From the NCBI GenBank assembly GCA_964390795.1, contig CAYMLQ010000310.1, positions 1 through 7,306 on the forward strand: a stretch of 7,306 nt of DNA, written 5' to 3'. Shown one piece after another: positions 1 to 5,796 of this stretch. The stretch is from CAYMLQ01 sp964390795 (GTDB lineage: Bacteria; Verrucomicrobiota; Kiritimatiellia; RFP12; UBA1067). The position numbers and the translations under genes were made by a program. The notes beneath the pieces are model-generated. The model was not told where the DNA came from. It saw nothing but the letters and a program-made list of their open reading frames with translations, and did not search any database. Each line of letters starts with the position of its first letter. Within the stretch, counting starts at the first letter, position 1.

Positions 1-920
1 GGCAAGCCCGTCACGCCGATGATGTTCATCATCAGAACCGGACGGTTGCCGATGCGGTCAACGAGGTGACCCCAGAGCGGCTGTGCCGCGAGGGTTACGA
101 CTCCAGCGACGGCGGCATACAGGCCGATGGCGGCATAAGACATGTGAAGGTTTTTAATCATCTGCGGCTGGAAGAAAGGCGCGGCAACTCCTGTGGCCAG
201 CGCCCAGAGTCCGCAGACAATCAGCAGTTGTCTGAACGGCCCGTGAAGCAGCGGCAGGCGCAACGCGTGACGCAGCGTCAAGGGGCGCTCCCCTTGCAGC
301 GGCGGCTCCCACAGGCGGGCGAAGATCACGGTCGAAAGCGCGGCACAGGCTAACGAGAAGAGCAGAATGGGGAGAAAGGCGCGCTCTTCACCGGCTGTCA
401 GTTTCAGCCGGTCGTACGCCCACCCCGCGCCGCAGCCGGACAGCATGCCGACGGCTCCGAGAATGGAACTGCGCCAACTGAAGTAGCGTCCCCGGATCGG
501 TGGCGGGACAAGGTCGGTCATCCAGGACATCCAGCCCGTGTCTGCGTATTGCGCCGCCGCGGCGGCGACCAGAACGACGGCGAGAAGCAGGGCGACGCGC
601 GCGTCTGCGGGTAGGGGCAGGAACGGCAACAGGCAGAGCGTAAGCCAAATCGCACGGCTGAGCGTCAGCGCCTCCAACATCATCGGCTTGCGGCGACCGC
701 GCCGGCCAAGCTGCCGGGCGCCCGCAACGCTGCCGAGCGTGGCCAGCGTCCCCATGCCGGTCAGCAGCCCGAGCTGAAAGTCATTCGCCCCTAGCAGGAG
801 CGCATACCCCGTCAGCAGCGCGCCGTTGACGATGGCGACGTGCGCGGAATAGAATGCGCCCTCGACGATAGAGAGGCGAAGGCTGCGCGCGGGTTCGTTG
901 TCTGGAGTGTCAGGAGCCAT
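1..920 (-). CDS. MFS-family transporter, C-terminal part beyond the window edge
   Basis: This is an integral inner-membrane permease of the major facilitator superfamily; 306 complete codons are visible and the reading frame is still open at base 1. Hydrophobic segments are visible at about residues 26-43, 48-66, 84-103, 108-124, 151-168, 182-201, 231-250 and 262-281. The cytoplasmic loop between TM2 and TM3 carries a basic, degenerate MFS motif A (GARQLGRRGRRKP, 67-79). The equivalent loop in the second half is better preserved (GHLVDRIGNRP, 284-294). A stretch at about 130-150 (WMSWMTDLVPPPIRGRYFSW) is of the kind seen in bacterial MFS proteins near sugar-utilisation genes. The ATG at 918-920 was chosen because GAGG lies 8 nt upstream and a promoter precedes it. 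Divergence from a LacI-type gene suggests a sugar or glycoside substrate, which is inference; the substrate itself cannot be read. Full-length members have about 400-450 residues, so roughly a quarter or more is missing. Confidence 0.88.
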   Translation of the reverse strand, partial: MAPDTPDNEPARSLRLSIVEGAFYSAHVAIVNGALLTGYALLLGANDFQLGLLTGMGTLATLGSVAGARQLGRRGRRKPMMLEALTLSRAIWLTLCLLPFLPLPADARVALLLAVVLVAAAAAQYADTGWMSWMTDLVPPPIRGRYFSWRSSILGAVGMLSGCGAGWAYDRLKLTAGEERAFLPILLFSLACAALSTVIFARLWEPPLQGERPLTLRHALRLPLLHGPFRQLLIVCGLWALATGVAAPFFQPQMIKNLHMSYAAIGLYAAVAGVVTLAAQPLWGHLVDRIGNRPVLMMNIIGVTGL

Positions 921-928
921 TTCAGAGA

Positions 929-932
929 CCTC
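929..932 (-). promoter_or_regulatory. Ribosome binding site of the MFS gene
   Basis: GAGG on the minus strand, 8 nt before the ATG at 918-920. It is the clearest Shine-Dalgarno match of the four genes and fixes the start of the permease. Confidence 0.6.
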
Positions 933-947
933 GGAAGTTGTTCGGTA

Positions 948-976
948 AGTATGACGACACCGCCGGGATTTGACAA
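948..976 (-). promoter_or_regulatory. Predicted sigma-70-type promoter of the MFS gene
   Basis: On the minus strand, TTGTCA (976-971) and CATACT (953-948) are separated by 17 bp. The predicted start of transcription is near 941, giving a leader of about 20 nt before the ATG. The LacI-type operators lie upstream of this promoter, centred near -67 and -97. Direct blocking of polymerase is therefore less obvious here than on the opposite strand; any effect would need looping or roadblocking. PVC consensus promoters are poorly known, so this is a prediction from the general bacterial consensus. Confidence 0.5.
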
Positions 977-1000
977 GGGCAAACCGTGAAGAAAAAAAAC

Positions 1001-1016
1001 ATTAATCGGTTAATAT
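1001..1016. promoter_or_regulatory. LacI-type operator, site 1
   Basis: The sequence ATTAATCGGTTAATAT contains the near-palindrome TTAATCGGTTAA with a central CG at 1007-1008, as is usual for LacI-family operators. It is the exact reverse complement of site 2 at 1029-1044. It is preceded by an A-tract (992-999). Relative to the predicted plus-strand start of transcription it is centred near -48. Confidence 0.75.
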
Positions 1017-1022
1017 TTCGGC

Positions 1023-1049
1023 TTGACTATATTAACCGATTAATATAAT
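1023..1049 (+). promoter_or_regulatory. Predicted promoter of the LacI-type gene, overlapped by operator 2
   Basis: TTGACT (1023-1028) and a perfect TATAAT (1044-1049) are separated by only 15 bp; with a 17-bp spacer the -10 would instead be TAATGT (1046-1051). Transcription would start near 1056-1058. That is only a few bases before the ATG at 1061, so the mRNA would be nearly leaderless unless a downstream start is used. Operator 2 lies between the two promoter elements. Confidence 0.55.
1029..1044. promoter_or_regulatory. LacI-type operator, site 2
   Basis: The sequence ATATTAACCGATTAAT is the exact reverse complement of site 1. The local palindrome extends over about 20 bp (1028-1047) with only one mismatched pair, and its central CG is at 1037-1038. 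Centre-to-centre distance to site 1 is 30 bp, about three helical turns, so two dimers would bind the same face of the DNA. The site fills the spacer between the plus-strand -35 and -10 elements, which fits negative autoregulation of the adjacent LacI-type gene. Confidence 0.78.
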
Positions 1050-1060
1050 GTGGTGCCATT

Positions 1061-2158
1061 ATGAAATTTGGAAAAGAAGTGGACATGGCTGAAATCGCAC
1101 GGCAGGCGGGTGTATCCAAGGCCGCAGTGTCCGTGGCCTTCTCTGGGCGTAAGGGCAAGATCGGCGTGAGCGAAGAGACGCGCAAGCGCGTCCTGAAGAT
1201 CGCGGCGAAACTGGGCTACAGTCCGAATCCCCTGGGCCGCAGTTTGTCGATGAAGAAGTCCCACCTCATCGCCCTGCTGGGCCGCGAGGCGTATTTCGTC
1301 TTCGCACTCGACACGATCAAGGGCATCGAGAGCGTGCTGCGCGACCGCGAGTACTCGCTGCTGACCTATTATGACGGAAGCTGGGCGGACGACCAGGCCC
1401 GTCATCTTGATTTCGCGCTGGATCGGCGGGTGGACGGACTCATCATCGCTGGCGCGCCGGAAGCTCCGGACGGCGCCAATCACAAACAGGTAGAAGCTTT
1501 GCGAAAAAAGGGGGTTCCCGTCGTGCAACTCTATCGCCGCATTTATCCGGATGTGCCGGTGGTCATGACTGATGAAGACAGGGTGGGATATCTAGCCACA
1601 CAGCATCTGCTGGAGTTGGGGCATACGCGGATCGCCCACGTGACGCACCGCGCGTACCTGGACCGCGAATTGCCCGGCACGCACGCCGATGCTTTGCAGC
1701 GCGCACAGGGCTATGAGCGGGCCATGCGCGAAGCGGGATTGATGCCACAGGTGATCGATTATGATGCCAAAACCATGGTGGGACTCGACTACACCCGCCT
1801 CGTCAAGCCTGCGGTCGACCAACTGCGTCACGGGGGGTTCACGGCGGCGACGTGTTTCTGTGACTATGTCGCCATCGGCGTCATGAACCAGATGGCGGCG
1901 GCAGGGGTGCGCGTGCCCAGGGATTTTTCTGTCGTCGGGTATGACAACGCTAACATGTCGGAGATGTGCAACCCACCCTTGACCACGCTGGGGCAGCCGC
2001 TTCCGGAAATCGGAGCGACTGCGGCGCGGATGATCTTCGAGTTGATGGACAAAAAAGAGGTGTCGGATACGATTTATGAGCCGATCCCTGTTGTCAGGGA
2101 AAGCACGCAGGCGATGCGTGTGGACACGTTACAAAAGTCTCAGAAAAAAACCGGATAA
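1061..2158 (+). CDS. LacI/GalR-family transcriptional repressor
   Basis: This is a cytoplasmic DNA-binding regulator of 365 residues, a normal length for the family. The N-terminal helix-turn-helix spans about residues 7-28 (DMAEIARQAGVSKAAVSVAF). The hinge helix is NPLGRSLS (56-63), with the leucine that normally wedges into the central CG of the operator. The rest is a periplasmic-binding-protein-like effector core: VDGLIIAG (124-131), VGYLATQHLLELGHTRIAHV (175-194), DFSVVGYDN (288-296), PPLTTLGQP (305-313) and a terminal VVRES (344-348). The core implies a small-molecule effector, usually a sugar; which one cannot be told. The ATG at 1061 is preferred because starting at the in-frame ATG at 1085 would remove the conserved residues just before helix 1; a GTG at 1079 is also possible. 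The two operators directly upstream suggest autoregulation and control of the divergent permease. The large repeat-protein gene follows after 30 bp. Confidence 0.93.
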   Translation: MKFGKEVDMAEIARQAGVSKAAVSVAFSGRKGKIGVSEETRKRVLKIAAKLGYSPNPLGRSLSMKKSHLIALLGREAYFVFALDTIKGIESVLRDREYSLLTYYDGSWADDQARHLDFALDRRVDGLIIAGAPEAPDGANHKQVEALRKKGVPVVQLYRRIYPDVPVVMTDEDRVGYLATQHLLELGHTRIAHVTHRAYLDRELPGTHADALQRAQGYERAMREAGLMPQVIDYDAKTMVGLDYTRLVKPAVDQLRHGGFTAATCFCDYVAIGVMNQMAAAGVRVPRDFSVVGYDNANMSEMCNPPLTTLGQPLPEIGATAARMIFELMDKKEVSDTIYEPIPVVRESTQAMRVDTLQKSQKKTG

Positions 2159-2164
2159 CCCGGT
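2150..2164 (-). terminator. Possible weak antisense terminator at the end of the LacI-type gene
   Basis: A 5-bp inverted repeat, ACCGG and CCGGT with a 5-nt loop, spans the stop codon. On the minus strand it is followed by an uninterrupted T7 run (complement of 2144-2150); on the plus strand no T-tract follows. If it works at all it would stop antisense transcription entering the regulator gene. The stem is short, so this is a tentative call. Confidence 0.2.
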
Positions 2165-2175
2165 AAAACAAATAA

Positions 2176-2183
2176 GAAAGAGT
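2176..2183 (+). promoter_or_regulatory. Weak ribosome binding site of the PATR protein gene
   Basis: A purine-rich stretch (GAAAGAG, 2176-2182) ends 6 nt before the ATG at 2189. It is only a partial match to the anti-Shine-Dalgarno, but no other ATG in this frame lies nearby and the signal peptide follows directly, which supports the start. Confidence 0.4.
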
Positions 2184-2188
2184 CAAAA

Positions 2189-5100
2189 ATGAACAGAAAC
2201 AGACAAAACGCAATTAAACATAGCGTCAGGACTTTGACACTGCTCGTAGGTCTGGCGACAACGATGTGGCATGCGGAGGTGGTAGGCGCGGCTTATCCCT
2301 ATTCGAATGCCAACGACCTCTGGAACAAAGCTACGACCTGGATTGCCAATGGCGGCACGACGCCGCCCAGCACCGTAAACGACATTGCGCTCATTGCTCG
2401 CGGCTACACCGTCACCCTGCAAAGCGGCGACGCATACCATGTTTACGGGTGTGGCATTGGACACTCCAGCATCGGAGGCGGTGGCACGGGTGGACTGACC
2501 ATGACCGGGGGCTCGCTCCAGGTGGATACGGAATTCAAGGTGGGCGAGAGCAGGGGTGGGACGTTCAACCAAAGCGGCGGCGCGCTCAGTGTCGGCTCGG
2601 ATGCCACCTTGGGCTGCTATTACACCGGCAGTGGCGTTCCTGATATCTGGAACCTGAGCGGTGGCTCGGTATCCATCGGAGGCAAACTTCAGGTCGGACT
2701 TTTCTCACAAGCTAATACCGGCGTTGCTGATGCTACGTTCAACCAAACTGGCGGCGCGAGTACGGTATCCGTCACCGGAAATCTTGTTATCGGCAGTACG
2801 CACAGTGCATCAGCAACGAAAACGTTTGCCTATAACCTCGGCAGTGGAGGAACCTTGACCGTCGGCGGGATCGTGACAAATAATACTTCCGGTACAAATA
2901 ATTTGACGTTTAACGGCGGTACCCTTAAAGCTGGTAATACCCAGGCGACCTTCATGTCCGGACTGACCCACGCCTACGTCAGTACCAACGGGGCGGTCAT
3001 CGACTCCAACGGCAAGAACATTGGGATCAGCCAGGTGCTGGAACACGCGGGTCCCGCCACCGACGGCGGACTGACCAAGCTCGGCGGAGGCACGCTGACG
3101 CTCTCAGGCACCAGCACCTATAACGGGGCCACGGTCATCAGCAACGGTACGCTCGCCCTTGCCAGCAGCGGTTCGATCAGCAACACGGCCAGCATCGCCA
3201 TTGCCGCCGGGGCGACCTGCGACGTTTCGGCCGTCAGCGCCTATACCTTAATTGGCAACACCACCTTGCGTGCTAGTGGCACCGCCGCTTCCCCTGCCAC
3301 GCTCAAAGGCGGCACGACTGTCAGTCTCGGCTCGCAGGCCGTCATCATGGATTTCACCCCGGCGACGTATTCCGGAGATACGGCCAGTCCGGCGCTGACC
3401 GTGTCACAGGGCGTCTTGACGCTGAACGGAGCAATCACCGTCAACATCATGGGAATCGCAAGTCTGGGCGCCGGGACGTATCGGCTCATCTCGCAGACCA
3501 GCGGCAGCATCGCGGGCACACCGACGCGTGGCGCCACCACGAATCTCCTCCTTAACAATTCGGGCGTGGTCAGTGGAGGGACAGCAAGAATCGAGGTCAG
3601 CGGCGGTCAGGTCAACCTGATCGTCGCGGCTGCTGCGCTTCCCTCCACAGTTGCGGTGACGCGTCATCTCGGCACTGCGGAGAACACGACCTACGGCGAT
3701 TCCCTCTCCTTTGACATCGCGGTTACGCCGAATTCGCCCACGGTGCCCACAGGTCTTGTCATCTTGAAAGACGGCGGTGCTGCAGGCACGGTTCTGGGCA
3801 GCCATACACTGGTCACCGGTGAGAACGGCATCTGCACCATCACGCCGGCGCTGAACGCACTCACGCCTGGCAGCCACGCCAACATCGTCGCGGTGTATGC
3901 TGGTGACAACAATTTCGGCGACAGCGTTTCGGCTGCCTTGAGCACCCAAACGGTAGCCCAGATTGCGCTGACCATCAACGGAGCTGCGACGAGAAACAAA
4001 TTCTATGACGGCACCGCGATTGCCCCTCTTACCGGTACGCTTTCTTCGGGAGTGCTCAGCGGTGACACGGTGACGCTGACCCTGTCCGCTCAATTCGCTG
4101 ACGCAATGCCCGGCACCGGCAAGGACGTGACCTCCACCTCAACCCTCGACAACCCCAACTATTCCCTGACGCAGCCTGCCGGCCTGAAAGCGGACATCGT
4201 AGCGGCTGCTGTTTGGACCTCACTCGCAAGCGGCAACTGGAGCACGGCCGCTAATTGGCAGAACAATGCCATCGGGTATGGGATCGGCAGCACCAACGAT
4301 TTCTCGACGCTGGATATCACGACGGACACGAGTGTCCATCTGGATTCGCCCAGGACCGTCGGGCATTTGCGCTTCAATGACACAGATGCCGTTGGCACGG
4401 CGGCGGGCTGGACACTGGACAACAATGGTTTTTCGACCAATGTCCTCACACTTGGCGTCTACAGCGGCAGCGCCACCATCGATGTCGGTGCGCTGGGGAC
4501 GGACAAGAACGTGACCATCAGCGCGGTGGTTGCGGGAAGCTCGCCACTCAACAAGACAGGCGCGGGCAAACTGACGCTCACCGGCGCGAACACGCACAGC
4601 GGCGGCATGACAATCTCCACCGGGACCGTGCAGTTGGGAGACGGGACCACAGGCCATGACGGCTCCCTCGCCAGCGGCATCACCAACAACGCCGCACTGG
4701 TCTACAACCTCTACGGCAGCCAGACGGCAAGCTACGGCGTCAGCGGGTCCGGTGGCTCGATCACCAAGACCGGTCCCGGAACGCTCACCTTGAACGGGAC
4801 GCATACGTACACGGGGACCTACGTCGTCAATGGCGGCGTCTTGAACCCTGCGACCGGCAATTACGCCAGCAGACTCGCGAGCGGAGCGTCGCTGGTGGTC
4901 AACAGCGGCGGACGTGTCGAGGAAAACCGCATCAACAGCCTGATGGGAGGCAACAATGTGGCGGTGACGATCAATGCCGGCGGCGTGATGGCCATCACCG
5001 CCAGCGTCTGCTCAGGTTTAAAGGGCCCCTTGACCTTGGCCGGCGGGACGCTCAGCGCCTCGGGTTATCTCGATGCTGTCAACGGCAGTTGGAGTTTTGC

Positions 5101-5740
5101 GCAGAATGTCGCGGTCACAGGAGGGGTAAACACGTCGGTGATCTCCGCGCCGTATGTCGCTCTCTTGAAAGCAGGCGGTGTGACTTTCAACGTGGCTCCT
5201 GGGGCGACCAACGGCATCGACCTGCTGGTCAGCGGTTTTTTCAGCGGTTCCAGAGAACTTATCAAGACCGGCACGGGGTTCATGGCCCTGAACGGGGTCA
5301 ACCTCTACACCAACAATACGACCGTGAGCGCGGGGACGCTGGGCGGCACGGGCGTCGTCACGGGCAACGTGTCGGTCGCTGCACAAGCGGTAATCTGCGG
5401 CGGCGTGCCGTCGGCGCCGGGCACACTGAAGGTTGCCGCGCTCACGCTTGCGCCAGGAGTGACGCTGGCCTGCACCGGCAACACCGTTACGCAAAGCCTG
5501 ATCGCCGTCACGGGTGCGCTGTCACTGCCCACGTCCGCGAAGGTTCAGCTTACGTTCCTGCCGGGCGCGGTGCAGCCGAACATCATCACCCTGTGCACGT
5601 TCGGTTCATGTTCTGCGACAGCGTCGGACCTAGTCGGGTGGACGCGCCTCGGGGACGCGGCAGGCAAGTATTATCTTGAATTGCAGCCGAATGCGCTTGT
5701 GCTGCGTAAGGCGCAGGGCACGATGATCAAGTTCTTCTGA
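2189..5740 (+). CDS. Giant exported PATR-repeat protein with Ig-like and YDG domains
   Basis: An 1183-residue surface or extracellular protein, likely adhesin- or scaffold-like; no enzymatic motif was seen. A signal peptide is clear (basic n-region, hydrophobic TLTLLVGLATTMW 15-27, cleavage probably after GAA at 33-35). Visible order: a start module with W45 and W51; five to six Gly/Asn-rich units (103-250); PATR repeat 1 (294-324); an Ig-like domain of the Big_3 type (485-591, ending in VYAGDNNF and a Ser-rich strand); a YDG-type domain (592-672, KFYDGT then DNPNYSL); a second start module (SGNWSTAANW, 681-690); PATR repeats 2-4 (786-818, 857-887, 1023-1053); and a C-terminal beta-rich end. 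In the family, PATR repeats form the beta-helix passenger of type V autotransporters, but no C-terminal beta-barrel and no PEP-CTERM or LPXTG signal is present. The start has a purine-rich AGAAAGAG 6 nt upstream. Domain names are from recognition of pattern, not from a search. Confidence 0.85.
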   Translation: MNRNRQNAIKHSVRTLTLLVGLATTMWHAEVVGAAYPYSNANDLWNKATTWIANGGTTPPSTVNDIALIARGYTVTLQSGDAYHVYGCGIGHSSIGGGGTGGLTMTGGSLQVDTEFKVGESRGGTFNQSGGALSVGSDATLGCYYTGSGVPDIWNLSGGSVSIGGKLQVGLFSQANTGVADATFNQTGGASTVSVTGNLVIGSTHSASATKTFAYNLGSGGTLTVGGIVTNNTSGTNNLTFNGGTLKAGNTQATFMSGLTHAYVSTNGAVIDSNGKNIGISQVLEHAGPATDGGLTKLGGGTLTLSGTSTYNGATVISNGTLALASSGSISNTASIAIAAGATCDVSAVSAYTLIGNTTLRASGTAASPATLKGGTTVSLGSQAVIMDFTPATYSGDTASPALTVSQGVLTLNGAITVNIMGIASLGAGTYRLISQTSGSIAGTPTRGATTNLLLNNSGVVSGGTARIEVSGGQVNLIVAAAALPSTVAVTRHLGTAENTTYGDSLSFDIAVTPNSPTVPTGLVILKDGGAAGTVLGSHTLVTGENGICTITPALNALTPGSHANIVAVYAGDNNFGDSVSAALSTQTVAQIALTINGAATRNKFYDGTAIAPLTGTLSSGVLSGDTVTLTLSAQFADAMPGTGKDVTSTSTLDNPNYSLTQPAGLKADIVAAAVWTSLASGNWSTAANWQNNAIGYGIGSTNDFSTLDITTDTSVHLDSPRTVGHLRFNDTDAVGTAAGWTLDNNGFSTNVLTLGVYSGSATIDVGALGTDKNVTISAVVAGSSPLNKTGAGKLTLTGANTHSGGMTISTGTVQLGDGTTGHDGSLASGITNNAALVYNLYGSQTASYGVSGSGGSITKTGPGTLTLNGTHTYTGTYVVNGGVLNPATGNYASRLASGASLVVNSGGRVEENRINSLMGGNNVAVTINAGGVMAITASVCSGLKGPLTLAGGTLSASGYLDAVNGSWSFAQNVAVTGGVNTSVISAPYVALLKAGGVTFNVAPGATNGIDLLVSGFFSGSRELIKTGTGFMALNGVNLYTNNTTVSAGTLGGTGVVTGNVSVAAQAVICGGVPSAPGTLKVAALTLAPGVTLACTGNTVTQSLIAVTGALSLPTSAKVQLTFLPGAVQPNIITLCTFGSCSATASDLVGWTRLGDAAGKYYLELQPNALVLRKAQGTMIKFF
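2495..2938 (+). repeat. Array of Gly/Asn-rich beta-helix-like units (residues 103-250)
   Basis: Successive units share the pattern TFNQsGGxlsVgxxlxvG: LTMTGGSL, TFNQSGGALSVG, IWNLSGGSVSIGG, TFNQTGGASTVSV, AYNLGSGGTLTVGG and LTFNGGTL. The GG pairs fall at residues 107, 130, 158, 188, 220 and 243, a period of about 23-32 residues. Two units (from 2561 and from 2735) also match at DNA level over 24 nt with 22 identical, which points to duplication inside the gene. Confidence 0.65.
3068..3160 (+). repeat. PATR repeat 1 (residues 294-324)
   Basis: Reads as LTKLGGGTLTLSGTSTYNG followed by ATVISNGTLAL. This is the classic layout of an autotransporter-associated beta-strand repeat: a K-x-G-x-G-x-L-x-L-x-G strand, a TYNG or TYTG turn, then a second strand ending in a GTL motif. 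Confidence 0.75.
4544..4642 (+). repeat. PATR repeat 2 (residues 786-818)
   Basis: Reads as PLNKTGAGKLTLTGANTHSG followed by GMTISTGTVQLGDG. It is the best match to the repeat consensus in this protein and opens the second repeat module. Confidence 0.78.
4757..4849 (+). repeat. PATR repeat 3 (residues 857-887)
   Basis: Reads as SITKTGPGTLTLNGTHTYTG followed by TYVVNGGVLN. It lies 71 residues after repeat 2, the usual kind of spacing for these proteins. Confidence 0.78.
5255..5347 (+). repeat. PATR repeat 4, degenerate (residues 1023-1053)
   Basis: Reads as ELIKTGTGFMALNGVNLYTN followed by NTTVSAGTLGGTG. The KTGTG and SAGTL ends are kept while the middle has drifted (FMALNG in place of TLTLSG, YTNN in place of YTGG). 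Confidence 0.68.
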
Positions 5741-5753
5741 CGTCAACCGCAAG

Positions 5754-5796
5754 GTCCGCGCCTCCAGGGAGGGGCGCGGACTCTTAATTTAATTTT
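5754..5796 (+). terminator. Intrinsic terminator downstream of the PATR protein gene
   Basis: An 11-bp GC-rich stem (5754-5764 pairing with 5771-5781, with one G-T wobble) has a 6-nt loop (CAGGGA) and is followed by a T-rich tract (TCTTAATTTAATTTT, 5782-5796). It begins 14 bases after the stop codon and ends on the base before the next start codon. It should end or strongly reduce transcription from the upstream genes, so the glycosidase gene must rely on read-through or on a promoter not obvious in the 56-bp gap. The T-tract is interrupted by A residues, so termination may be partial. Confidence 0.75.

Noticed and set aside
1040..1528. 162-codon minus-strand frame over the start of the LacI-type gene
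   Set aside because: The plus-strand frame encodes an unmistakable helix-turn-helix and hinge; the antisense frame has no known features and would start inside the operator region.
2159..2188. Separate promoter or operator between the regulator and the large gene
   Set aside because: The 30-bp gap has no TTAAnCGnTTAA copy and no convincing -35/-10 pair; co-transcription with the regulator is simpler.
3404..4093. 229-codon open frame on the minus strand within the large repeat-protein gene
   Set aside because: Its product is Arg/His-rich with no recognisable domain, and it lies antisense to well-supported Ig-like and YDG segments. High GC lowers stop-codon frequency there, so it is a shadow.
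4220..4804. 194-codon minus-strand frame over the second PATR module
   Set aside because: It is antisense to the SGNWSTAANW module and PATR repeat 2; composition is low-complexity and no start signal is seen.
5089..5679. 196-codon plus-strand frame overlapping the end of the large gene
   Set aside because: It is an out-of-frame, Arg/Gly/His-rich product of the high-GC sequence; the main frame carries PATR repeat 4 and the expected C-terminal strands.
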